Assembly: GCA_964578485.1 (NCBI GenBank)
Contig: CAZODA010000075.1
Coordinates: 1-11,912 of the forward strand
Reading direction: 5' to 3'
Length of the DNA: 11,912 nt
Source: CAZODA01 sp964578485
GTDB taxonomy: Bacteria > Bacteroidota > Bacteroidia > Bacteroidales > Marinilabiliaceae
In this document: positions 1-7,691 of the stretch, in pieces
How positions within the stretch are numbered: position 1 is the stretch's first letter
Layout of the letters: each line of letters starts with the position of its first letter
The notes under the pieces: model-generated
Databases searched by the model: none
What the model was told of the DNA's origin: nothing
The model's input: only the letters and a program-made list of their open reading frames with translations
Position numbers and translations under genes: made by a program

Positions 1-350
1 ATCCATGGAATATTTCAATAGGTGATTTTTCATGGATAGGAGAAAAGGTTTGGATGGACAGTCTTGGCAAAATTATAATTGGCCGCAATTGCTGTTTATC
101 TCAAGGTGCGATGCTACTCACAGGAAATCATGATTATTCATCTGTAACTTTTGATTTGGAAATTTTACCCATTACTTTGGAAGATGGGGTATGGCTTGGT
201 GCAAATTCATTGGTAGGTCCCGGAGTTACTTGTGGATCTCATTCAGTTTTGATTGTTAATAGTGTTGCAACAAAAAATCTTAAACCTTATTGTGTTTACC
301 GTGGAAACCCCGCTGATATTATAAGAGAACGTATAATATCAGATAATTAA
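1..350 (+). CDS. WcaF-like sugar O-acetyltransferase, 5' end outside window
   Basis: The protein is a left-handed beta-helix (hexapeptide repeat) acetyltransferase, expected to move an acetyl group from acetyl-CoA to a sugar of the exopolysaccharide repeat unit in the cytoplasm. The reading frame is open from base 3, giving P-W-N-I-S-I-G-D-F-S-W-I-G-E-K-V-W before the first ATG at 54. Those residues are typical of the WcaF/colanic-acid acetyltransferase family, so 54 is an internal Met and the true start lies upstream of the window. The visible part has hexapeptide turns (I-I-I-G-R-N, V-W-L-G-A-N), the G-N-H-D-Y segment carrying the likely catalytic histidine, and a family-like end (Y-R-G-N-P-A-D-I-I-R-E-R). 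Its stop overlaps the stop of the convergent Wzi-like gene. The family is firm; the sugar acceptor is unknown. Confidence 0.88.
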   Translation, partial: PWNISIGDFSWIGEKVWMDSLGKIIIGRNCCLSQGAMLLTGNHDYSSVTFDLEILPITLEDGVWLGANSLVGPGVTCGSHSVLIVNSVATKNLKPYCVYRGNPADIIRERIISDN

Positions 351-1996
351 AAATTCAAATAAATATTTTTGAGAGAAGTTCTAAGTGCAAAGTAAATAAG
401 TGAATTTGTTAGGTCATATTGCTCATTACTTTCATTCCTTATTCTGATGCCTAATCCAATATTCATATTATTCTTTGGGTTTATTAAAAAAGAAACCGAA
501 GCATGGGCATGTTTAATAGTTGTTTTTAAACCCTGACCAATAAAATGACCATGTGAACCATATCTTTGCATATTGGAAATAAAAATATCACCACCCCAAC
601 TAATTTGTTTGTCTTCAGGCTCTTCAGCATTGTAGTAGTCTTTCCCATGCATCGCATACATACCTTCTAAATTCAAATACCATCTATTTAATCTATAGCT
701 GAGAAAAGATATGCCTTCTCTGAAATTCGCAGCAAGGGGATGTGCCAACTCTTGATTAAAATGACCATAATTTGTAATGGGAGAATAATGTGAATAAGTA
801 AAAGGTCGTACTTGATTATATTCTGCTTGAAAATCTAAATTTGGAATATTAAGGAAATTATAATTTTTAAAGCCTAACTGAAAACCCTGTTTATTTGCCC
901 ACCATTTGTCGCCACTCATTATTTCATCCAATTTGAATTCATTAATAACAATTTGGCCATAAAGTGCAGCATTTTCCCAGGGAAGAAGTTTAAGATTGAG
1001 ACCTATTGTAACATTATCCGGTGAGCCAATTCCATATTCAATAGGACGGTATAGAGTTGTAGGAATTAAATAATTAAAATCAATACCACGATATCCCGTA
1101 GGATCCTCGGCTGCCCAAATAACATTTTCAAATAAACCCAAGGAAAACCTTGAGCCTATATTCCATGATAAATAATGAAAAATACCATATTTATATTCAT
1201 ACCTTATATCGCCACCATGCCTGATATTATCAATATGCTGAAACTGGGCCAGCATAACAAGATATTTAAGATTCCAGAAAGTGGCAGTTACTTTAAAAAA
1301 TGGATAACTGTAAGTGTTGTCTGATAATAATAAACTACGATATCCATCGCCAATAAAATTAGTGCCAAAGCCTAATTGAAGATTAATCAACTCATTAGCA
1401 TTTAAAGAAAAATAACCGGTCGATTGAGAAAAATCAAAACCATTGTTTTTAAAAATCTTTGTGCGTCCTTGTCCCGGTGCTACTCCTCTTTCTTCTATAA
1501 AATCATGAATATATGCGGGAAAAACAGCTTGGTTTTCATAAAAATCTCCATAAAAGGAGATTTTTTTTCCTAATTCTCCCTCTATCATTATAGCCCTTGT
1601 ATTTGACCATATTTTTTTATTTTCTTTGGTCTCTTTTCCTGCTTCAAAATTAAACAAGGGATTGATGCGAATCATAATAGGCTGGACATCATCTTTTTGC
1701 CATCTAAATAAATCATCATTAATAAAACGTTGCCAAATATTTAATTTTCCGGATGGTTTACTTAAGCCACGCTGAACTATTGAATCAATATTGATACTCT
1801 TATTTAACTCGTCAAGCCGATATGGTCGTATTGATGTATGAATATTTTGTCCCGGGCGATATAACTCCCTTGAAACAGGGTCAAAAGAAGAATTATTATA
1901 AATATTATAAGTTTGACCCGATGAATTATGGATAAATCCTGTAAGTATTATCAGTAGGATTAAACAATGTTTATTTTTAATGAAAATTTTTGCCAT
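347..1996 (-). CDS. Wzi/RemB-like capsule-assembly outer-membrane beta-barrel protein
   Basis: This 549-residue protein starts with a signal peptide (K-rich start, hydrophobic residues about 11-22, likely cleavage near S-S-G-Q at 25-28). The rest alternates aromatic and polar residues, is rich in W/Y/F, and ends in phenylalanine (I-Y-L-N-F), as outer-membrane barrels do. The segment L-Q-L-G-F-G-T-N-F-I-G-D-G-Y-R-S-L-L-L-S with the following P-F-F-K and W-N-L-K-Y resembles Bacteroidetes proteins annotated as capsule assembly Wzi family or gliding protein RemB. In the Wzi family the barrel helps attach or organise capsule at the cell surface. It is the last gene of a minus-strand unit, 51 bases after the Wzc-like gene, which supports a polysaccharide role. 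The family call rests on recalled similarity; a gliding-related role cannot be excluded. Confidence 0.78.
   Translation of the reverse strand: MAKIFIKNKHCLILLIILTGFIHNSSGQTYNIYNNSSFDPVSRELYRPGQNIHTSIRPYRLDELNKSINIDSIVQRGLSKPSGKLNIWQRFINDDLFRWQKDDVQPIMIRINPLFNFEAGKETKENKKIWSNTRAIMIEGELGKKISFYGDFYENQAVFPAYIHDFIEERGVAPGQGRTKIFKNNGFDFSQSTGYFSLNANELINLQLGFGTNFIGDGYRSLLLSDNTYSYPFFKVTATFWNLKYLVMLAQFQHIDNIRHGGDIRYEYKYGIFHYLSWNIGSRFSLGLFENVIWAAEDPTGYRGIDFNYLIPTTLYRPIEYGIGSPDNVTIGLNLKLLPWENAALYGQIVINEFKLDEIMSGDKWWANKQGFQLGFKNYNFLNIPNLDFQAEYNQVRPFTYSHYSPITNYGHFNQELAHPLAANFREGISFLSYRLNRWYLNLEGMYAMHGKDYYNAEEPEDKQISWGGDIFISNMQRYGSHGHFIGQGLKTTIKHAHASVSFLINPKNNMNIGLGIRIRNESNEQYDLTNSLIYFALRTSLKNIYLNF
1541..1568 (+). 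terminator. Terminator-like hairpin inside the Wzi-like gene, antisense to it
   Basis: A perfect 9-bp stem (AAAATCTCC at 1541-1549 with GGAGATTTT at 1556-1564), a six-base loop and a run of T through 1568 look like an intrinsic terminator on the plus strand. It lies inside the minus-strand Wzi-like coding sequence. It could stop read-through from the convergent acetyltransferase gene, because no terminator is visible at that gene's end. The stem is AT-rich and may be incidental. Confidence 0.25.
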
Positions 1997-2047
1997 AAAA
2001 AAATTTTTAATCAGTACAGCCTAAGGAAATATCGATATAATTTTCAC

Positions 2048-4477
2048 TCATTCTTCATAATATCCATAACCTTTGCCATTTCTATAGGCAAGCCCGTAGC
2101 CATAACCGTATCCATATCCATAATTATATCCTAAAATGCCCTGCTTAATATTTATGTCGTTGATTAATATCCCAATGTTGTTGATGCCTTCTTCTTTCAT
2201 CTGCCTAATGGTATGAGCAAATATTTCACGAACAGTAACATTTTGACGGGTAAGAAAAACTACCGAGTCGGCATGCCTTGCCAGTAAATATCCATCGGCA
2301 ACAATTCCCATTGGTGGAGTGTCAAGAAAGATAATATCATAGTGCTTGCGGAGCTCAACAAATAATTCAGCTGTTTTGGCACTGCTTATAAGCTCTGAAG
2401 GGTTAGGAGGGATGCTCCCTGAAGGAAGAACATAAAGATTTTCAAGTTCTGTATCAAGAATAATCTCATCTAAACTTGCCTTTCCAATTAAATAATTTGA
2501 TAAACCTTTCATCGATTTCTTAAGTGAAAGTGACTTGTTTAAACCAGGCTTACGTAAATCAAAGCCAATAAGCAAAGTCTTTTTCCCGGAAATAGCAAAA
2601 ACAGAAGCAAGATTGAGAGCACAAAATGTTTTACCCTCTCCGGCCATAGAGGAAGAAACAGAAATAACAGGAGTTTCCTTGTTGCCTGTAAGATACTCAA
2701 GACGAGAACGAATACGACGGAATGTTTCTGATATTACTGTCTTTGGGTAATTGTGAACTACATTTTCAAACTCCTTGGGATTGTGAATAATATGACCTAA
2801 AATTGGAAGATTGGTTATTCTTTCAATATCATCGGGTGTTTGAATCTTATTGTTTAAAAGCTGCCTGATAAAGACAAATAAAATCGGCAGAAAAAGACCC
2901 GTTAGAAAAGCCTTTCGCCTATTGCTGTTTATATTCGGGTAAACCATACCATAAGGCTGAGCAGCCTCAAGAATACTATGGTCGGGGGTGTTGGAAGCTT
3001 TTTGAATTTGAGCTTCACTGCGCTTCCTTAAAAGAAAAGTGTAAACTTCATTGTTTAAATCAAACTGCCGCTCTATCCCAAATAATTGTCTTTCCTTATC
3101 AGGAAGCTTGTATAATTCATTTGTGGTTTCTTGGCGTGACTTTTCTATCCTGTCAAGATCTGAATCTATAAGGATGATTTGATTGTTTATAGCTTTTAAT
3201 AAGGTTTGACGAGCAACTTCCATCCTGTTTTCAAGCTCTACAAAATATGGATTATAGCTCTTTTCATTAAGCTCATATTTTAAACCCTGAAATTCCATAT
3301 TGAGTTCCATTAAACGATTCTTTTGTGTGTTTATGGTAGCATTGTCAATAGGATAACTCGCAGGAGCAAGGGTAGTTAAATAAATAGAATCAGAATTAAA
3401 ATAATCGATTAAATATTCGTAATATTTCCTTGTGAGCATTATTTGTGTTGACTGTTCAGCTAAATTTTCAAGCCTGCTAAATAACATACCTGCTTGTGCC
3501 GAAACACTCTGAATTTGATGGGCTGTTCTAAACTGACTTAATTCCGAACCCTTTTCAGATAAACTGTCTGATATAATAACTAATTGCTGCTCAATAAATT
3601 GAATGGTGTTTGTTGCAATCTGATTCTTCCTTTCTAAATTATTCCGAATAAATACCTCAGCAAGCTTATTGAGAAATACAACATTCTTAGCATTATTATG
3701 ACCTGATAATGACAACCTTACTATGCTGCTGTTTTCTGCAGGACCCGGAACCACAAAATTTCGCTGAAAAGAATGAGCAAGGGTGTTGGGATTGTTAAAT
3801 TTAAAATAATAAGCCCTATCTTCTTGCTTGTTTAAAGAATGATTTTCAACCATAATTTTAAGCCAGGGAGTCTCAATCCAATTATCAAAATAATGTTGCT
3901 CATTATATGAAATCCCGGAAACTGCTGAACCATTTCTATTTCCGGAATAATCGTAAGTGATACCATTTTCAGTATCAATGTTCAAACGAAAAGTATTTTC
4001 GTCTAACATGGATAAATAAATTGAAGTATTGATGAGTTGAGGATGAATTGAATCAAAATGAACAGTGAAAGGAATGTTGCCATATAATTCAGAATTCTTA
4101 AATCTGCCGGTTTTGAAATATGAAATATGAAAATCAAGTTCAACGACAGCCTGGCGCATTGTTTCAATTGAGCGTAAAATGGCTATCTGATTGTCGATAT
4201 TCCTGAAACCACTGCTTAAACCAAAGCCCTCCATCATACTGCTTTGAGGACTTTCTGTTCCACGTTCCTCCATTAATATGGTCATCGACGCCCTGTAAAC
4301 AGGTTGTGTGTAACGATGAATTATATAAATTGATAACATGGACAAAGCTATGGTTACAATGAATAACCACCAAAATCTGAAAATATCATTTAGTACTTTT
4401 TTGTAATCCAAGACCAAAGAAAGATTGTCGGGCTTTAATCCATGGTTGGCTTTGTTATGTATATTTTGGTAATTCAT
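2048..4477 (-). CDS. Wzc-like polysaccharide co-polymerase with BY-kinase domain (copy 1)
   Basis: This 809-residue inner-membrane protein should control polymer length and export, working with the Wza-like lipoprotein encoded just upstream. A Wzz-type N-terminus has a first membrane helix at about 35-54. A long periplasmic region with coiled-coil character follows, then a GNVR-like segment (N-N-E-V-Y-T-F-L-L) and a second helix near 525-542. The cytoplasmic bacterial tyrosine kinase has the E-x2-R-x2-R oligomerisation motif (E-T-F-R-R-I-R), Walker A M-A-G-E-G-K-T with K616, Walker A' G638-F-D640-L-R642, and Walker B F-L-D719-T-P-P. The tail (about 783-807) holds ten tyrosines in a Gly-Tyr repeat, the expected autophosphorylation cluster. 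Unlike classical BY-kinases, the first Asp of Walker A' is Gly. The gene sits 79 bases after the lipoprotein gene on the same strand, so co-transcription is likely. Confidence 0.93.
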   Translation of the reverse strand: MNYQNIHNKANHGLKPDNLSLVLDYKKVLNDIFRFWWLFIVTIALSMLSIYIIHRYTQPVYRASMTILMEERGTESPQSSMMEGFGLSSGFRNIDNQIAILRSIETMRQAVVELDFHISYFKTGRFKNSELYGNIPFTVHFDSIHPQLINTSIYLSMLDENTFRLNIDTENGITYDYSGNRNGSAVSGISYNEQHYFDNWIETPWLKIMVENHSLNKQEDRAYYFKFNNPNTLAHSFQRNFVVPGPAENSSIVRLSLSGHNNAKNVVFLNKLAEVFIRNNLERKNQIATNTIQFIEQQLVIISDSLSEKGSELSQFRTAHQIQSVSAQAGMLFSRLENLAEQSTQIMLTRKYYEYLIDYFNSDSIYLTTLAPASYPIDNATINTQKNRLMELNMEFQGLKYELNEKSYNPYFVELENRMEVARQTLLKAINNQIILIDSDLDRIEKSRQETTNELYKLPDKERQLFGIERQFDLNNEVYTFLLRKRSEAQIQKASNTPDHSILEAAQPYGMVYPNINSNRRKAFLTGLFLPILFVFIRQLLNNKIQTPDDIERITNLPILGHIIHNPKEFENVVHNYPKTVISETFRRIRSRLEYLTGNKETPVISVSSSMAGEGKTFCALNLASVFAISGKKTLLIGFDLRKPGLNKSLSLKKSMKGLSNYLIGKASLDEIILDTELENLYVLPSGSIPPNPSELISSAKTAELFVELRKHYDIIFLDTPPMGIVADGYLLARHADSVVFLTRQNVTVREIFAHTIRQMKEEGINNIGILINDINIKQGILGYNYGYGYGYGYGLAYRNGKGYGYYEE

Positions 4478-4500
4478 TTGGAAATCTTTGTTGTTTAAAT

Positions 4501-4533
4501 CTTTCTGACAAAATTAAATGTCAAGCCAGAAAG
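4501..4533 (-). other. Bulged hairpin between the export lipoprotein and Wzc-like genes
   Basis: In the 79-base gap between the two minus-strand genes, CTTTCTGACA (4501-4510) can pair with TGTC (4519-4522) and AGAAAG (4528-4533). This gives a stem of about ten base pairs with a five-base bulge and an AT loop. There is no T-run, so it is not a clear terminator. It may be an mRNA processing or stability element, or chance. Confidence 0.3.
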
Positions 4534-4556
4534 CAGCTAAGGCGAATGTTAAATAT

Positions 4557-5369
4557 CTATTTTAATATTGCATTTAAAGTGAAATAAAAAGCAATTACAG
4601 TAGTTAGTATGCCAAATGAAAAAGATTCACCAATTCCCCATTGACGTGCACGCATAGGACGAAGGTATAGTATGTCGTTAGGATAAATGTAATAATGATC
4701 TGAATCGATTAAGTTTTTGTCGGTTAAATCAACCATTATCATCTCTGAACCTTCCGACGTTGGCCTGATAATCTGTAATTTACGCTTTTTCCCAAAAGGT
4801 TTTATCCCACCGGCAAGTGCCACAGCATCAAATATATTTACTTGCTCCTTTGTCATATTTATTCGTCCGTTGGAAGTGAATTCTCCTAAAGCAGTAAAAG
4901 TAGGATTCGACAAACGTACTGTTAATTGTGCATCATTTAAAAAAGGCTTCAAAGCTTCAACTATCTTATCATTAGCCTGCGTCCTTGTGCAGTTTCTTAA
5001 ATTTATTTTTCCTACAAAAGGAAAATCTATATCATAATTATCATCAATGGGATAAGTCCATAAAGGCGATTGTGAACTTGTCTGAATATTGGTAGTAGAA
5101 CCAATGTTGAAATATTCTGATAACTGGGGATTAGATGTCTTAACCCTGATAAAAAGAGCATCATTGGGCTGTAATATATATTTTTCTGTAATAACTTCAA
5201 GCTCCCCATAAGGATTTTCATACCCTTTTCGTGACGATTGATCCTGAAAATATACCGTCTCCCGATGAGGAAGACAGCCGGATAAAGAAATTATGAATAC
5301 AATGATAAAAAGATTTGAAAAAGATAAGAAAAAATACTTTTTATTTGTCTTGACCTCCTTAAACATCAT
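4557..5369 (-). CDS. Wza-like polysaccharide export lipoprotein
   Basis: This 270-residue lipoprotein is expected to form the outer-membrane exit pore for the polymer and to dock on a Wzc partner. The N-terminus has a hydrophobic stretch (about 20-30) and a lipobox L-S-G-C with acylated Cys32. It is followed by a poly-export domain (Y-I-L-Q-P-N-D-A-L-F-I-R-V, then I-D-F-P-F-V-G-K-I-N-L near the middle) and an SLBB-like segment (V-A-L-A-G-G-I-K-P-F-G). The last 20 residues are hydrophobic, which matches the single C-terminal outer-membrane helix of Wza-type proteins. Adjacent ATG codons at 5369 and 5366 are equally possible starts. It is shorter than E. coli Wza, as is common for Bacteroidetes versions. 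It is the first gene of the minus-strand unit, and the only exporter of this type in a window with two Wzc-like genes. Confidence 0.92.
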   Translation of the reverse strand: MMFKEVKTNKKYFFLSFSNLFIIVFIISLSGCLPHRETVYFQDQSSRKGYENPYGELEVITEKYILQPNDALFIRVKTSNPQLSEYFNIGSTTNIQTSSQSPLWTYPIDDNYDIDFPFVGKINLRNCTRTQANDKIVEALKPFLNDAQLTVRLSNPTFTALGEFTSNGRINMTKEQVNIFDAVALAGGIKPFGKKRKLQIIRPTSEGSEMIMVDLTDKNLIDSDHYYIYPNDILYLRPMRARQWGIGESFSFGILTTVIAFYFTLNAILK

Positions 5370-5514
5370 AGTTTGTTTAATGGTTATATACTATTGAATG
5401 AATATCAACGGTAAAAATAACCTTTTTCTTTAATTTAGTTCAAAAGATATAGGAATTAATGAAGAGAATATATCCGAAAAATTAATCGACCCCTTAAATA
5501 ACACATTTCTAAAC

Positions 5515-5535
5515 TTTTATAAAGCGTTTATAAAA
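5515..5535. promoter_or_regulatory. Double TTTATAAA palindrome, candidate operator
   Basis: Two copies of the self-complementary octamer TTTATAAA (5516-5523 and 5527-5534) are separated by GCG, and the whole forms an inverted repeat with 9-bp arms. The centres are 11 bp apart, about one helical turn, which suits a dimeric DNA-binding protein. It sits roughly midway between the divergent starts. Chance is possible in such AT-rich DNA. Confidence 0.35.
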
Positions 5536-5627
5536 CAGATGCTTAGTGCCTTTTGAGCTTTATTATTGAATTAAAGAAAATATTTGTTATCAGCCTGTTT
5601 ACTTTATTTTTATACCTCTTACTTTTT

Positions 5628-5652
5628 TGTAATTTTGAACGATGTAATTTTG
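5628..5652 (+). promoter_or_regulatory. Tandem -7-like boxes (TAnnTTTG) for the plus-strand unit
   Basis: The decamer TGTAATTTTG occurs at 5628-5637 and again at 5643-5652. Each contains TAATTTTG, a full match to the Bacteroidetes -7 consensus TAnnTTTG. They lie about 90-100 bases upstream of the WecA-like start codon. No clean TTTG -33 box is seen at the ideal distance for either, so the assignment is tentative. Confidence 0.35.
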
Positions 5653-5738
5653 TTAATTCATTTGATGCAAAAATCATATAAATATTCGATGTTTGCCTTT
5701 ATAATTGAAATAACGAAAAAATAGTTTAAATAAATTTA

Positions 5739-6863
5739 ATGGATTATTCAGTTATTTTACAGCTAATTGCTGCAGGCTTATTATCTTTTATTCTTGTATT
5801 CGTTGTTATACCTACTATCTTGAAGGTTTCATATTCAAAAAATTTATTTGATGAACCGGGCAAAAGACGAGTGCATAAGAAAAAAGTGCCTACTCTTGGT
5901 GGCCTCGCTATATTTTTAGGCATACTTTTCACCTACAGTATATGCCTCGATTGGTTTGATTATCGCTCTATACCTTTCCTTATTCCTTCCATGATTATAG
6001 TGTTTTCGATAGGAATTAAGGATGATATTATGGTTACTGCACCAATCATGAAACTTTTGGGACAAATACTTGCCACATTTATTATTGTAGGCTTTGGAGA
6101 TTTGAGAATTACAGAGTTTCACGGATTCTTTGGCTTAAAACCTGATTACTTTATAAGTATATCATTTACTATGCTTTTTGTAGTCTTTATAATTAATGGA
6201 TTTAACCTTATCGACGGTGTTGACGGATTAGCGGCAATTACAGGAATAATTACCATCCTTGCATTTTCATTTTGGTTCCTTATAAATAACTCTTATGAAA
6301 TGCCAATAATCGGGGCTATAGTTGTTGGAGCGCTTTTAGCCTTCCTTTATTATAATGTCTTTTCTCAGGGACAGAAAATTTTTATGGGAGATACAGGATC
6401 CTTGGTGATAGGCTTGCTTGTAGCAGTATTTGCAATCCAATTTATGGAGTTTAATATTAACTCAGAAAAATCGAGCCTCGCTCATACTATGACCTCGGCA
6501 CCTGCAGTTGCACTTGGTATATTAATTGTTCCGGTAATAGATACAATAAGAGTATTTTTTATCAGAATTTCACGTGGACAATCTCCCTTTGTTGCCGATA
6601 AAACTCATATTCACCATCGTTTGTTGACTCTTGGCCTCTCGCATATACAAATAGCCGTGCTCCTTGGATTTATAAACCTGCTGTTTATAACATGGTCATA
6701 TTTGCTTAGAGATTTTGGCATGCTTCGACTTTTTATAATCAATATGGCACTTGGACTCGTGATTTTTGAAATTCCATCCCTTTTAATTGGATATAAAAAG
6801 AAGCATTTACTTAATATAAATGAAACAGAAGAAGAGGAAGAAGATGAAAAACAATCATTATAA
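5739..6863 (+). CDS. WecA/MraY-family undecaprenyl-phosphate sugar-1-phosphate transferase
   Basis: This 374-residue multi-pass membrane enzyme should transfer a sugar 1-phosphate (likely an N-acetylhexosamine) from a UDP-sugar to undecaprenyl phosphate, the first committed step of polymer synthesis. Family signatures are in order: the cytoplasmic loop R-R-V-H-K-K-K-V-P-T-L-G-G, the Asp pair D95-D96 in G-I-K-D-D, N156-x2-D159-G-x-D162-G, M-G-D218-T-G-S, and H290-I-H-H-R294. The H-x-H-H-R motif and the 374-residue length favour the WecA/TagO branch over MraY. About ten hydrophobic helices are visible, then an acidic tail (E-E-E-E-E-D-E). It is the first gene of the plus-strand unit. The sugar cannot be told from sequence. 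Confidence 0.92.
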   Translation: MDYSVILQLIAAGLLSFILVFVVIPTILKVSYSKNLFDEPGKRRVHKKKVPTLGGLAIFLGILFTYSICLDWFDYRSIPFLIPSMIIVFSIGIKDDIMVTAPIMKLLGQILATFIIVGFGDLRITEFHGFFGLKPDYFISISFTMLFVVFIINGFNLIDGVDGLAAITGIITILAFSFWFLINNSYEMPIIGAIVVGALLAFLYYNVFSQGQKIFMGDTGSLVIGLLVAVFAIQFMEFNINSEKSSLAHTMTSAPAVALGILIVPVIDTIRVFFIRISRGQSPFVADKTHIHHRLLTLGLSHIQIAVLLGFINLLFITWSYLLRDFGMLRLFIINMALGLVIFEIPSLLIGYKKKHLLNINETEEEEEDEKQSL

Positions 6864-6868
6864 TTAAA

Positions 6869-6886
6869 AACATAATTAATTATGTT
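6869..6886. promoter_or_regulatory. Perfect 18-bp palindrome after the WecA-like gene
   Basis: AACATAATTAATTATGTT reads the same on both strands and starts six bases after the stop codon, in the 64-base gap before the glycosyltransferase gene. It could be a protein-binding site or a weak hairpin that tunes expression of the downstream genes. No T-run follows, so it is not a standard terminator. Confidence 0.35.
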
Positions 6887-6927
6887 CCGTATTTTAGAAA
6901 TCATCATTAGCAATTAATAAATAATTA

Positions 6928-7668
6928 ATGCGACTTACACTGATAACTGTTACATATAATAATGTAAATACCATAGAACAAACAATAAATTCAGTTCGTG
7001 ACCAGAAATTTGAAAACCTTGAGTATCTTGTTATTGATGGGGGAAGTACAGATGAAACTCTTAAGTTGATAAAACAAAATCAAGACCTTGTTACAAATTG
7101 GATTAGTGAACCCGACAAGGGAATGTATTATGCTATGAATAAAGGCATAGAAATGGCAAGCGGTGATATTATCGGCTTTTTACATGCTGATGATAAATTC
7201 AACTATCCCTCGGTATTAAAAAATGTATATGATTTATTTATCGGAGAAAAGGCAGATTTTGTTTATGGCGACCTGCAATATGTAAGTAAAAATAATAATG
7301 AACGTGTTGTACGAGATTGGAAAAGTGGAGAGTTTAATATAAAAAAATTGAAAAAAGGCTGGATGCCCCCTCATACAACCGTGTATTTTAAAAAAATACT
7401 GAGTGATGAATATGGCAGTTTTAATACAGCTTACCAAATTGCCGCAGATTATGAATGGATGCTTAGAGTTTTAAAAAATCCGGGCTTGCACATTAGCTAT
7501 CTACCGAAAATTTTAGTGCAAATGAAACTTGGAGGAGTCAGCAATAGAAGCATCAATAATATTATACTGAAAACTAAAGAGGATTATAAGGCTATAAAAT
7601 TGCATTTAAATAGCGGTTTATATACACTGTTCTTAAAAAATATTAGAAAAATAGGACAGTTTTTTTGA
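6928..7668 (+). CDS. Family 2 glycosyltransferase
   Basis: This 246-residue cytoplasmic enzyme has a GT-A fold and should add a sugar from a nucleotide donor to the lipid-linked repeat unit. The N-terminal Rossmann-like half shows T-V-T-Y-N-N near residue 7, V-I-D37-G-G-S-T-D42-E-T, and the metal-binding H-A-D88-D89. The later A-A-D174-Y-E176-W segment matches the acceptor/catalytic region of WcaA-like enzymes. The length suits a single-domain member, and no membrane segment is seen. It lies 64 bases after the WecA-like gene and 23 bases before the second Wzc-like gene, so it probably belongs to one transcript. Donor and acceptor sugars are unknown. Confidence 0.93.
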   Translation: MRLTLITVTYNNVNTIEQTINSVRDQKFENLEYLVIDGGSTDETLKLIKQNQDLVTNWISEPDKGMYYAMNKGIEMASGDIIGFLHADDKFNYPSVLKNVYDLFIGEKADFVYGDLQYVSKNNNERVVRDWKSGEFNIKKLKKGWMPPHTTVYFKKILSDEYGSFNTAYQIAADYEWMLRVLKNPGLHISYLPKILVQMKLGGVSNRSINNIILKTKEDYKAIKLHLNSGLYTLFLKNIRKIGQFF

Positions 7669-7691
7669 AGATTTTTTAATACTGTTACAAT

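Larger units (their letters stand above)
5370..5738. promoter_or_regulatory. Divergent intergenic region driving both polysaccharide units
   Basis: This 369-base, very AT-rich stretch separates the start of the export lipoprotein gene (minus) from the start of the WecA-like gene (plus), so it should hold promoters for both units. I see no open frame or RNA gene in it. Two visible elements, a double palindrome at 5515-5535 and tandem TAATTTTG boxes at 5628-5652, are listed separately. Transcription starts cannot be fixed from sequence alone. Confidence 0.6.

Noticed and set aside
54..56. ATG at 54 as the acetyltransferase start
   Set aside because: The frame is open upstream to base 3 and encodes family-typical residues, so this Met is internal.
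5351..5360. AAGGAGGTC on the minus strand as a Shine-Dalgarno site for a shorter export lipoprotein
   Set aside because: No start codon follows at a suitable distance, and a later start would remove the lipoprotein signal.
5370..5738. Small gene or riboswitch in the divergent intergenic region
   Set aside because: No open frame with a start signal and no recognisable riboswitch core are visible; the stretch is simply AT-rich with short palindromes.
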